This document shows positions 30,701 to 33,942 of a stretch of 33,942 bases of DNA, piece after piece. The stretch is from Gnetum montanum. Taxonomy: Eukaryota > Streptophyta > Gnetopsida > Gnetales > Gnetaceae. The DNA lies in the NCBI GenBank assembly GCA_015680685.1, contig MNCI01034224.1, positions 339,680-373,621 on the forward strand, given 5' to 3'. The first letter of the stretch is position 1, and each line of letters starts with the position of its first letter. The notes under the pieces were generated by a model. That model did no database searches, was not told where the DNA came from, and worked only from the letters and a program-made list of their open reading frames with translations. Made by a program: the position numbers and the translations under genes.

Positions 30701-30790
30701 ATACGACAGTTTTTGAACCGGGAATCTTCCAAAATTGACCTCAGATGAAGAGGATTTGCCAGTCTCAAATCAAGATCTTTGTCTCCAAAT
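3712..30790 (-). CDS. FLUG: FluG/NodGS-type protein: amidohydrolase plus class-I glutamine synthetase domain (13 exons, 5' partial)
   Basis: Plant homologue of fungal FluG and of nodulin/glutamine synthetase-like proteins (Arabidopsis NodGS). Thirteen exons join in phase through GT-AG introns into 606 codons with no stop. Visible residues 1 to about 105 are the end of the amidohydrolase_2 domain (IVLLHASYP, YLDFGLAIPKLS, MFSTDGYAFPETYYLG). From about 175 on is the class-I GS fold, with the usual signatures: GFETEFFLL, HAESGGGQFEMA, GSGCHVHLSLW, NSYKRLQPNTWSG, DNREAPIR and NFELKSFDGCANPYLGLAA. The metal- and ATP-site residues expected of GS-I therefore look present. The protein ends LLIHRY, as relatives do. 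Family members run to about 840-850 residues, so about 240 N-terminal residues and the promoter lie past the right edge. NodGS has no proven normal GS activity; roles in development and microbe response are known for the family, not shown here. Confidence 0.93.
3775..6884. other. AT-rich part of last intron, no gene
   Basis: Intronic on the minus strand. Apart from the SINE-like unit near 5115-5290 and A/T runs near 4458-4479, nothing is recognised. The short open frames at 5660-5905 and 6380-6625 show no motif and look like chance. Confidence 0.6.
5115..5290 (+). mobile_element. Second tRNA-derived SINE-like repeat
   Basis: TATGACTTATTGGTTAAGGC resembles the D-arm/A box of a tRNA. After an anticodon-arm-like stretch, AGGTTTGATCTTAG resembles a B box (GGTTCGATCC type), at a tRNA-like spacing of about 45 bases. 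The body runs on through GAGCCGACCTCGTCC. It differs from the 3176-3395 repeat, so it would be another family. No tail or target duplication was defined. Confidence 0.4.
6885..7042 (+). mobile_element. Diverged copy of the 3176-3395 SINE-like repeat
   Basis: From 6928 to 7020 this aligns with the body at 3290-3385: CTACTC then GAGGTTAGGCTTTTGCTCATC, a CAGGA-TGAGCATTGA block and GTGATGATCTTTT. The head is single and its B box has decayed. LINE A1 is inserted just after it. On this element's strand, nothing else is coding. Confidence 0.5.
7043..7059 (+). repeat. 5' target-site duplication of LINE A1
   Basis: AATGGATGGCAAATGTC here matches AATGGATGGCAAACGTC at 13480-13496 with one mismatch in 17. 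The 3' copy directly follows the LINE's A-run, as expected of target-primed insertion. Confidence 0.85.
7317..8353 (+). pseudogene. LINE A1 ORF1 (gag-like, DUF4283 and CCHC knuckle), broken
   Basis: RNA-binding ORF1 of a plant L1. From ATG at 7317 it reads MSLISKFVSVGAQPPF and VTKWVAIHWNL, the DUF4283-like start. After a stop at 7557 it continues in other frames with FICFNHATRS and EVILDFPNGEE, then the knuckle region ATCGKVGHMVAVC (about 7900-7935). The first Cys of the CCHC finger is Tyr (TAT for TGT). The tail to 8353 is rich in Gly, Pro and Ser, as usual for this ORF's C-terminus. Confidence 0.75.
8567..9226 (+). pseudogene. LINE A1 AP-type endonuclease domain, broken
   Basis: Nicks target DNA to prime reverse transcription in L1 elements. 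Begins MRFLSWNYKEQG (the conserved Asn), then VVYLQEAKLQ (catalytic Glu), GGLALLS, ITNFYG, GGFN in place of the usual GDFN, and ends DHVWVH and ASDHQAIV (conserved SDH). At least three in-frame stops and the Asp-to-Gly change argue that it is inactive. Confidence 0.8.
9780..10665 (+). pseudogene. LINE A1 reverse transcriptase domain, broken
   Basis: RT motifs are in order: LIPKSS then KPTDFLPIGV (fingers), NQVGFIQGKHI, LNLDISKAYDTISW (motif A, catalytic Asp), GLRQGDPMFPYLFILVMD (motif B), and HYANDTI at 10525-10548 (motif C). Motif C should be YADD; here GAT has become AAT, losing the first catalytic Asp. Several stops also break the frame. Confidence 0.85.
10740..11500 (+). pseudogene. LINE A1 post-RT region with zf-RVT finger, broken
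   Basis: Reads LATSILVAMAKYVASVVRLP and NFTWSSGKGGQRLHLVKWN, the usual 'thumb' and tether of plant L1 ORF2, then CPMCMATVETQDHFLFNC at about 11421-11474, the zf-RVT zinc finger. Frames are broken by stops. Confidence 0.75.
11610..13229 (+). pseudogene. LINE A1 extra 3' region: gag-like domain plus coiled coil
   Basis: About 1.6 kb of coding-like sequence follows the zf-RVT finger, where most plant L1s have only a short 3' UTR or an RNase H. It reads FFMNWIGNVTLFRGVHITL, then ESMAALLGLPIDKDV, DFFTGPIPRT, KLMGLHFTFM and GGLSINLPNFFLDTL, with a stop at 12108. A Lys/Glu/Gln-rich coiled coil follows (about 12560-12975) and an ending DMIHEEVRQFCECSRLP. The first part resembles the gag-like 'putative plant transposon protein' (Transposase_32-type) domain. 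Whether it was a separate ORF or part of ORF2 cannot be decided. A2 (24066-25190) and A3 (17325-17690) carry the same blocks. Confidence 0.7.
13230..13479 (+). other. LINE A1 3' UTR and A-tail
   Basis: T-rich non-coding sequence ends TATTATACCTGAACTTTTTC followed by GAAAAAAAAA. The last 30 bases are similar to the ends of A2 and A3, suggesting a conserved 3' end that the RT recognises. Confidence 0.7.
13480..13496 (+). repeat. 3' target-site duplication of LINE A1
   Basis: Second copy of the 17-bp target sequence (one C/T mismatch). The bases before 7043 and after 13496 are therefore continuous pre-insertion intron. Confidence 0.85.
13497..13901. other. Intron sequence, no feature
   Basis: Intron between the LINE A1 insertion and the GS C-terminal exon. 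The open frame at 13509-13706 on the plus strand shows no motif. Nothing else is seen. Confidence 0.5.
13902..14047 (-). CDS. FLUG: FluG-like exon: GS C-terminal helices
   Basis: Completes an Asp codon, then 48 codons (539-586), including ALPRSLEESVAALQKN and LGQEIVDLVIAIRK. Acceptor TTTTTCACAG, donor GTCAGT after CGCAAG. Reading on past the donor gives 14 unrelated residues and a stop. The conserved C-terminus is found in the exon at 3712-3774, so splicing is the better reading. Confidence 0.92.
14048..14444 (-). other. Intron, no feature
   Basis: AT-rich 397-base intron with ATA/TAA microsatellite-like sequence near 14104-14120. No gene or repeat recognised. Confidence 0.7.
14445..14677 (-). 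CDS. FLUG: FluG-like exon: GS phosphate-binding region
   Basis: Residues 461-537. Reads YKRLQPNTWSGVYQAWG, with the conserved Arg of the ATP-phosphate site, DNREAPIRTTS, and NFELKSFDGCANPYLGLAA, the GS-I C-terminal signature. Acceptor GAATGTAG, donor GTACGT. Confidence 0.93.
14678..16122 (-). other. Intron of 1445 bases, no clear element
   Basis: AT-rich intron between two GS exons, with an A-run at 15560-15573. The open frames on either strand show no motif. GGTTCCATCC near 14924 is a weak B-box-like word without a convincing A box. Confidence 0.6.
16123..16314 (-). CDS. FLUG: FluG-like exon: GS core
   Basis: Residues 397-459. Reads YDQMDAGSGCHVHLSLW, with the conserved His of the ATP/metal site, then GAEFMAGVLHHLPSI and ends FTAPLPN with AG of a split Ser codon. 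Acceptor TTTTACTAG, donor GTATGT. Confidence 0.93.
16561..16706 (-). CDS. FLUG: FluG-like exon: GS glutamate-binding motif
   Basis: Residues 348-395 plus two bases. It opens VHAESGGGQFEMAVEYSSC, the class-I GS motif whose Glu residues bind metal and substrate, and ends NGFLATFLPK. Acceptor TTATTGCAG, donor GTAAGG. Confidence 0.93.
17222..17690 (-). mobile_element. LINE A3 fragment: 3' gag-like region and 3' end
   Basis: On the minus strand this reads LSKLMGIHFTFMSCLRVG, VVNLPRYFLVEIRRQW and HLGLILVL, which aligns with A1 at about 12080-12210 and A2 at about 24496-24620. It then becomes Gly-rich and ends in a 3' UTR with TATCCTGACCATTTTTTCAA, like the A1 and A2 ends. The tail is a run of 13 T on the element strand (17237-17225) instead of A. 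A run of C at about 17380-17391 breaks the frame. No target duplication was found. Confidence 0.65.
17691..18160 (-). mobile_element. LINE B2 fragment: zinc-finger C-terminus of ORF2
   Basis: On the minus strand it reads YHLRIEMGKWLK, EEQICTLCNKDSIEDEHH, then (frame change) FIQCPVFEHIRHKWDI and ISFVQYM. This matches B1 at about 25600-25870 (LRIESGRWIQL, ICRLCRLGAFEDELH). It is the C-terminal finger of the second LINE family. It abuts LINE A3 at about 17690; the boundary is placed where A-type similarity begins. Confidence 0.6.
18427..18550 (-). CDS. FLUG: FluG-like exon: GS catalytic domain
   Basis: Completes a Ser codon, then 41 codons (307-347): EGKWTHFDTTPYSSSQSFDE through ALQNMNIYVEQ. 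Acceptor TTGTGGCAG, donor GTTCTT, a weaker donor than the others. Confidence 0.91.
18664..18716 (-). CDS. FLUG: FluG-like exon: GS metal-site ETE motif
   Basis: Short exon of 17 codons plus two bases (289-305): VVKAGFETEFFLLRPTA. The two Glu residues of ETE match the GS motif that binds the catalytic divalent metals. Acceptor TTTAG, donor GTACTA. Confidence 0.92.
18824..18941 (-). CDS. FLUG: FluG-like exon: GS beta-grasp to catalytic domain
   Basis: One base completes the Trp codon, then 39 codons (250-288): CKDKMVLVDMHSKPGYPWEY and LKIVAKRLFEEFGL. Acceptor ATGGCAG, donor GTGAAT. Confidence 0.92.
18942..20141 (-). other. Intron of 1200 bases, no feature
   Basis: AT-rich intron. The open frames at 19506-19721 (-) and 19561-19809 (+) are mutual shadows without motifs. 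No repeat recognised. Confidence 0.65.
20142..20314 (-). CDS. FLUG: FluG-like exon: GS beta-grasp domain
   Basis: Residues 192-248 plus two bases of a Trp codon. Contains VVKENGVGLAHACMG, GLTVVGEVRIIPD and FRVLPW. Acceptor CGCTTTCAG, donor GTATAG after CCATG. The intron before it is 83 bases, the shortest in the gene. Confidence 0.92.
20398..20669 (-). CDS. FLUG: FluG-like exon: linker and start of GS domain
   Basis: Completes the split Gly codon and adds 90 codons (residues 102-191). It reads AKWTRNVIKTILSDAC at the start and LVRLLWVDGSGQQRCR at the end; the latter is the first GS beta-grasp strand. Acceptor ATATGCAG, donor GTAGGT. In-frame sequence continues across the acceptor, but the family alignment starts at GAKW. 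Confidence 0.92.
20670..21400 (-). other. Start of the 9.6-kb intron, no feature
   Basis: Intron sequence between the exon ending at 20669 and the RTE-like fragment. Short open frames at 20904-21348 (-) show only AT-rich chance translation. Confidence 0.55.
21404..21990 (+). mobile_element. RTE-type LINE fragment (C-terminus of RT protein)
   Basis: Despite stops and frameshifts the plus strand reads YLGSMF, DSEIEKYIRNRIEVGW, NCVLCDKRIPIKIK, TILYGAEC, ILRWM, DIRGRLGVASISNTLQKW, FGHVQRRFNNESI and LKGRPKKIY. This order is the well-known C-terminal part of plant RTE/BovB-like ORFs (YLGS...LRWFGHVQRR...GRPKK). The 5' part is missing. It lies antisense to the host gene. Confidence 0.8.
21991..22369 (-). 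mobile_element. Probable 3' flank or tail of LINE B1, beyond the A2 insertion
   Basis: B1 reads on the minus strand down to 25567; removing A2 and one target copy joins it to 22369. Across that join the reading IRWVFRCIKA continues from B1 and then stops, which resembles the end of B2. Where B1 ends below about 22330 is not visible. The rest, including an ATATAT-rich patch near 22000-22040, has no recognised feature. Confidence 0.4.
22352..22369 (+). repeat. 5' target-site duplication of LINE A2
   Basis: AATACATCTAAAGACCCA, an exact 18-base match to 25567-25584, which follows the A-run of A2. Confidence 0.92.
22430..23160 (+). pseudogene. LINE A2 reverse transcriptase (partial), broken
   Basis: Reads FRPIGVCNTLLLLFSKML, HQAGFIKDCFLQDQILL, IKLDIAKAYDTVSW (motif A), GLRQRGSTFSLLFLLVMD (motif B, with the usual QGDP changed to QRGS) and HYADDTILF with YADD at 22950-22961. 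Motif C is intact here, unlike A1. It continues AVNKGKSTLHF and LGILLGR before a stop. Stops and frame changes mark it as dead. Confidence 0.85.
23160..24065 (+). pseudogene. LINE A2 post-RT region with zf-RVT finger
   Basis: An open stretch from 23601 to 24065 encodes 154 residues: LWRGRLPNKVKAFDWLIRH, then CPLCNEVAETLANFINQC at about 23835-23888, which is the zf-RVT zinc finger of plant L1 ORF2. The part before 23600 (LTTMLVATT- and FGGKGRKKLHLV-like readings) is the tether region with several stops. Confidence 0.75.
24066..25190 (+). pseudogene. LINE A2 extra 3' region: gag-like domain and coiled coil
   Basis: Follows the finger directly with a single stop between. Reads VEAMHTMGWGPTRKP, INSFFVN, GDETHCRGKRITFTETTLEA and VLGVPVEGEV, matching A1 FFMNWIGN..RGVHITLTVES..ALLGLP. 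After a frame change it reads LMGVHFAFLQCIKHGIQVNI and PHFFLDSLRKK, matching A1 and A3. It ends LQLMEDLFERHIAKYAQMVE and WESCELQGLPRV, matching the A1 ending. An 89-bp tandem duplication breaks the middle. Confidence 0.7.
24831..25004 (+). repeat. 89-bp tandem duplication inside LINE A2
   Basis: TCGCCAGATAAATTAACTA at 24831 recurs as TCGCCAAATAAATTAACTA at 24920. Both copies run on through GGTGTGTCA, TCCACGGCT, GAGCAAAGAAAGAGCA and CATGGTAATCC-type words with roughly 10% differences. The unit is not a multiple of three, so it shifts the frame of the 3' region. Confidence 0.85.
25191..25566 (+). other. LINE A2 3' UTR and A-tail
   Basis: Non-coding, T-rich toward the end: CTCTCTTTTTAATAAATCTC, then GAAATTTTTTC and AAAAAA. 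The end resembles that of A1. It contains an AATAAA word at 25542-25547. Confidence 0.6.
25567..25584 (+). repeat. 3' target-site duplication of LINE A2
   Basis: Exact second copy of the 18-base target sequence; it also marks where LINE B1 sequence resumes. Confidence 0.92.
25740..25870 (-). pseudogene. LINE B1 C-terminal zinc finger region
   Basis: Reads LRIESGRWIQLS, then EERICRLCRLGAFEDELHV. The C-x2-C with a downstream E-x-E-x-H matches the zf-RVT-like C-terminus of non-LTR ORF2 proteins and the B2 copy at 17.8-18.0 kb. Confidence 0.6.
26600..27300 (-). pseudogene. LINE B1 reverse transcriptase, broken
   Basis: Minus-strand motifs in order: WKSSKAILLYKKGDKNNLNN and YQMIVVSNIFAKLLRILLEK (fingers), QAGFKQNHSTIDHLVTLRHY, FIDFAKSCDSV (motif A, 26972-26940), GVKQGYPLSPTLFSIFIDEM (motif B, around 26791-26730) and YVDDAILIS with YVDD at 26659-26648 (motif C). 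A long T/A run at 26812-26828 and stops break the frame. The catalytic Asp residues are still visible. Confidence 0.8.
28070..28660 (-). pseudogene. LINE B1 AP-type endonuclease, broken
   Basis: Minus-strand readings include FDIFGFVET, DFVLHGFIKFIARNTRVG, RGRPFGSIVVLVRKSLENYV, and further on IDLWRF/IYGDFKAKIGSQQTKN and VENHNWIQHF. The order ETW-like, GRP-GGI-V and GDFNAKIG-like is that of LINE AP endonucleases. Several stops and two or more frameshifts are present. Confidence 0.6.
28760..29470 (-). pseudogene. LINE B1 ORF1-like coiled-coil protein, broken
   Basis: After an 18-base A-run near 29462-29445, the minus strand reads GTLNVTALKDISIAQWDHMV and, through one stop, MLKLAEFEAKVEGNKNESNL (from 29255), KKHDKKRTKEKNLCFVGLIE and KKVEKIIDDMHIISPKIKKI. 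A Lys/Glu-rich coiled coil followed by N-L-x-F-V-G-L and an E-D-E stretch resembles the ORF1 type of animal L1/jockey-like LINEs. A stop at 28989 is followed by PQYVIIKFCDVKDKSLCLEI. Function as an RNA chaperone is inferred from position only. Confidence 0.55.
29480..29720 (-). repeat. LINE B1 probable 5' UTR with repeated unit
   Basis: On the minus strand, ATGAGGGTTTTAACATTGAT (near 29602-29622) and GTGAGGGTTTCAACATTGAT (near 29675-29694) lie about 73 bases apart; each is followed by a similar GATC-(T/A)GA-GCAA-type stretch. This looks like two degenerate tandem units upstream of ORF1. The outer element boundary is not defined. Confidence 0.45.
29721..30261 (-). other. End of the 9.6-kb intron, no feature
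   Basis: Intron sequence between LINE B1 and the exon ending at 30262. AT-rich, no open frame of note and no repeat recognised. Confidence 0.55.
30262..30310 (-). CDS. FLUG: FluG-like exon: end of amidohydrolase domain
   Basis: Sixteen codons plus one base: VMFSTDGYAFPETYYL, then a Gly codon split across the 9.6-kb intron. The Asp in STDG corresponds to the conserved metal/catalytic Asp of amidohydrolases. Donor GTGAGA. Confidence 0.92.
30449..30544 (-). CDS. FLUG: FluG-like exon: amidohydrolase domain
   Basis: Exactly 32 codons (residues 53-84), phase 0 at both ends, reading YLDFGLAIPKLSVSGMI then VKELLELCPLNK. Acceptor TGATAG, donor GTAAAC. The upstream intron is only 89 bases. Confidence 0.93.
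30634..30790 (-). CDS. FLUG: FluG-like exon: amidohydrolase domain
   Basis: Visible residues 1-52, starting with the last base of a split codon (probably Gly). Reads FGDKDLDLRLANPLHLRSIL and, later, CRIVLLHASYPYSKHATYL. Acceptor TTTGTAG, donor GTTTAT; the exon ends in phase 0. It is the first exon in the window. An LTR starts only 111 bases upstream in the preceding intron. Confidence 0.92.
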
Positions 30791-30900
30791 CTACAAAGAA
30801 CATCTATTAGTAAATTATCAAGAATGTATCAAACTAAATGCTATATGAAAACAAAAAGCTGAAGCAACTACTCAAAAGAAGTTTGAAAAGAATGCAAGAG

Positions 30901-31421
30901 TGTGAGAGATGTCCCAAGTGGTGGTTCTCTTGGGCTCTCCCCATGGTTCGGGCGCCATGGAACACTCTGAGGCGCCCTCGGGTGGCTCTCAAGTGTTATA
31001 AAACCCCCCCCGGCTTGGTGGTACCGAGCTAGCAATAGGACACACTCCTGTTGCTACTCTCTTCTCTAAGTCCTCTTCCTCCCCTCTTCTCCGTGGAGAA
31101 CTACATGGCCTTGATTCTACGGCGGTCGTAGATATGTAGGCAACCAAGACTGGATAGTTTTGGTGCGGTGCCATGCCACATCTTGTACCAGATCGTGAGG
31201 GATCTGGGGGTGAGGCACTTTCCCTTGTAGGTGCATTGTCTCCCCTTCCACCGATGTGGCCTACAAGGTTGTGTGTGTACTTGTTTGCTTGGTTCTCTTC
31301 TGCTTGCACTTGTGAGATGTTTGCTTGTTTGAGGCGTATTCCTCAGGTCTTTCGCCCCAGATCTATTTGATCTTTGTGAATTCCTTGGGGTGCCGGGCAA
31401 CGTCGGGGCAACGTTGTTACA
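30901..31421 (+). mobile_element. 5' long terminal repeat of an LTR retrotransposon
   Basis: Starts TGTGAGAGATG and ends GTTGTTACA, so it has the TG...CA ends, and is followed two bases later by a tRNA primer-binding site. It is much more GC-rich than the intron around it. A TATAAAA box lies at 30997-31003, about 100 bases in, and would start the element transcript. The 521-base length is usual. The second LTR is not in the window, so the 5' end is set by the TG and the change in composition; CAAGAG or AAGAG before it is a candidate target duplication. Confidence 0.75.
30997..31003 (+). promoter_or_regulatory. TATA box of the LTR promoter
   Basis: TATAAAA followed by a C run; well placed for a Pol II promoter in the LTR's U3 region, driving transcription away from the FluG-like exons. 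Confidence 0.5.
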
Positions 31422-31423
31422 GA

Positions 31424-31435
31424 TGGTATCAGAGC
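31424..31435 (+). other. Primer-binding site for initiator tRNA-Met
   Basis: TGGTATCAGAGC is the complement of the 3' end of plant initiator tRNA-Met and is the most common primer site of plant copia and gypsy elements. It lies two bases after the LTR end. Confidence 0.85.
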
Positions 31436-33942
31436 GTTTTTGTTTTAGTCAGTGGTAAGAATTTCGCTAAGCGGTTACCAGGGTTTGTGGTTTGTGAGGT
31501 TTCCGATAGAGACTAGCTAACCCCATTCTCAACTTTGGCTAACCACTCCCTTGGAGGGTGGCCTTGTGCTATTTGGTGGTGATACTCCATTGAGCTTGTT
31601 TGGTTAATGGTCTCTTTGGTTTGATACCTAGGTGATCTAGGATCATATCCTTATGTGTTTTGAAGAGTTTCTTGATGGCAATGTTCTTCACTCTTCATAA
31701 GAGGATAGATGTGAGCAATTGATGTATGTTGCTCTCCTTAAGGATATAAACGATGGTGTTGTGGCGATGTCCTTCACTTATTTACTTGTGGTTGGACTAG
31801 TTGGGATTGTATGCGATATGGTTGAGAGGAGTTCTACTGGCAACTCAAGAATTTTGTTGCTCAAGGAGCTCCCATCTCAGGTCTCCAGTGATTCATCTGG
31901 GATGAATCGGACCGAGTCTCTGCTTCGGTCTCCACCCAGATGACATGTTTCGAACTGGCATTTGTTGAATCGTGCAGGATATGATATCCTTGGCACTCCC
32001 ACTCACCCTAGATACAGTGAGTATGGGAAAATACAAATGAGGACAAGATGGTTCCTAGGTACCTCAGGATGGAGGTCTTCGGACATGTGCTCCTGATGAG
32101 CCTTGTTCTGGGTGGACTAAGACCGTTGCTGGTAGACTTCGTACGTTCGTGTTTGCGATTGTATGTTTGTCTATTTCTGTATGCGTGTCTTCTTGGTTGC
32201 GCTTTCAAATTCTGCATGCGTGTTATCGTGGTTGCGTCTATCATTCGTAATGCAAGGCTTAAATGTTTTACGCGGTATGATGACTTATTGTTGGGGACGT
32301 TGAGGATGCAGTGGTTGTTTGTGTCGCCCCAAAGCCAAATGGCTATTGTCTTGTTTGACAACGTATTGTGCATGAGGCATGATTGCCCTTATTGTTGATC
32401 CTTGTGAGTTATGCTCCTTGTTGAGCGGGTGGTGTTGCTTGTGGCATCACTATTTTGATTGGTGACATTTTGGTCATTTGATTTTGAAGACTACTGGTGG
32501 GGGTCATCCTATTGTTGGTTCTTGTTGAGACCACACCTCTTTTAATGAGTCTTCTTGTGAACGCATCCTTCGTGATGTTGCTTGTGTTGCGAGAACTTGT
32601 TGGATGCTGACTTGATGTTGGATAGACCTTGGTCTTCCTCCTTATTTTTGGGTTGAGTTGACGATTGTCTATTGCCCATGACTCATACGAGTGTGTTGAA
32701 ATTTTGGTCCTGGTTGAGGCCAGTGCCAGTTGCTGGGAATGATTGTTATGTATGAATATTGAAATTTTGAGAGTGTGCTATCTCTCTCTTGGTGTGTCTC
32801 ATGGTGAAATCGTTTATTCGAGTGGGGATCGGATTCCTCCATCAATGTTTTGCATGATTGATCTCTATACATGTTGTTGAGGTCTTGAATTTTATGATGT
32901 GCAAGAGTGATATCTCTTTGTTATATGATCATGCTTGATGGTTGTGAATGAGGCTGATGTGCTAATCGTGTTCCTGCTAACTTCTATGTTTCTGAGCTTG
33001 TGTCTCAGTGTTTGCAGGTAGCACAGGTATAAAGATGTAGCCAGTGGTGACCTCAGTTGATTCTGTGAGCACTATGTCTATGGGGAAGATATGTGCTCCT
33101 GAGACCTTCATGAACTGATTATTTGGTCTCAGAATCCCAACATTGGGTTGTGGATTTATCAGTACCTTGGCTGTGATGCATCAGCAGGTACATCATGATT
33201 TGTTTGCCTCTCAGTGCTGGGGGAGCACTAACAGAGGACGGTGATCTGTCCTAGACCCTACAGATATTGGGCTAGCAGATGGCATAAAATGGTATCCTTG
33301 GCTATGCCGGATACTGATGGCCCAGGAGTGGCCAATGCAATGAGGTCCCACTATTGGCAGGATGGTGGATACTCAGTTGGTGTGTTTCCTTCTTCGATCG
33401 TTACGTTCGTGTCTTGTATCGTTTCCGTTCGAGGTTACCCGTGCAGGCAGTTCAGTGTGACAGTAGATCATGTATCTTTTGAGACAGTGCTGCAATGACA
33501 GATGATCATTTATGCTTCGTGACAGAGACAGGTTTTTCTCAAAACAGCATGGTTCTTTCTTGGTATGCTCTTGGTGGCCTAAATCTTCCAGCCTAGGAAG
33601 GGTTTGGGTAGTTGTCCTATAGTCTTTTAGGCTTGGGTAGCATTCCATATACCATGTATGTTCCCATATATGAATGTAATCTGATCCTTGGGTGTGTGAA
33701 ATGTATCCTTGTGGTATTCTCAATTCGGTTGTATGCACTCAAAAGTGCTGGATGTATTGCCTATATGACTCAGTTGTCTCCTGGTTGTAGGCCTATGCCA
33801 CACACTGTGACAAGGCCTTGCCCGATGTATGGTGTTCTCTTGGTGTTTGTTTTAAAGCACCCTTGCTATATGTTGTAAATGGCCTTTGTGCCTTGATGTA
33901 TAATTCTGCTGAAAACCTCATGAGAAATGCTTCAGTTGTGAT
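31436..33942 (+). mobile_element. Internal region of the LTR retrotransposon, no recognisable gag or pol
   Basis: About 2.5 kb of G/T-rich sequence runs to the window edge. The longest frames (31719-31943, 32048-32398, 33241-33498 on the plus strand, plus minus-strand shadows) show no gag, protease, RT, RNase H or integrase motif. It could be a long untranslated leader, a decayed gag, or a non-autonomous LARD-type element. The missing 5' exons of the FluG-like gene would lie beyond this element. Confidence 0.5.

Noticed and set aside
31719-33878. Several 70-120 codon frames in the right-hand region as genes
   Set aside because: They overlap on both strands, have no motifs and lie inside an LTR retrotransposon.
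1-33942. tRNA or rRNA genes
   Set aside because: Only tRNA-like SINE heads and the tRNA-complementary primer site were seen; none folds as a complete tRNA on reading.

Overview
The window looks like plant nuclear DNA, most likely from a gymnosperm such as a conifer (inference). It is AT-rich. One gene with short exons and two introns of about 10 kb is spread over the minus strand, and the introns are packed with decayed, nested LINE retrotransposons, SINE-like repeats and an LTR element. No bacterial-type operon, rRNA, CRISPR array or intact transposase was seen.

The host gene is a FluG/NodGS-type protein: an N-terminal amidohydrolase domain followed by a class-I glutamine synthetase (GS) domain. 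I assembled 13 exons by hand, from 30790 down to the stop codon at 3712-3714. All reading phases match across GT-AG junctions. They give 606 codons: the end of the amidohydrolase domain and the whole GS domain. About 240 N-terminal residues should lie beyond the right edge. The last exon (20 codons plus stop) stands alone, 10.1 kb from the exon before it.

Layout from left to right. 1-3170: intergenic, repeat-derived, AT-rich, with short tandem duplications. 3176-3395: a tRNA-derived SINE-like repeat with a doubled head. About 3500-3711: 3' UTR. 3775-13901: last intron, holding two more SINE-like pieces and a nearly full-length LINE (A1, 7060-13479) with clear target-site duplications. 13902-20669: nine internal exons; the intron at 16707-18426 holds fragments of two LINE families (A3 and B2). 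20670-30261: a 9.6-kb intron with an RTE-type LINE fragment, a minus-strand LINE of a second family (B1) and a 5'-truncated plus-strand LINE (A2) inserted into B1. 30262-30790: three exons of the amidohydrolase domain. 30901 to the end: an LTR, a tRNA-iMet primer-binding site and about 2.5 kb of internal sequence without recognisable coding.

The most unusual observation is that the A-family LINEs carry about 1.6 kb of extra coding-like sequence between the RT/zinc-finger region and the 3' tail. It is seen in three separate copies (A1, A2, A3) and resembles the gag-like 'putative plant transposon protein' domain followed by a coiled coil. In A1 and A2 it lies inside the target-site duplications, so it belongs to the element. 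A second point is that the B-family LINE has an ORF1 and RT unlike the usual plant L1 type.
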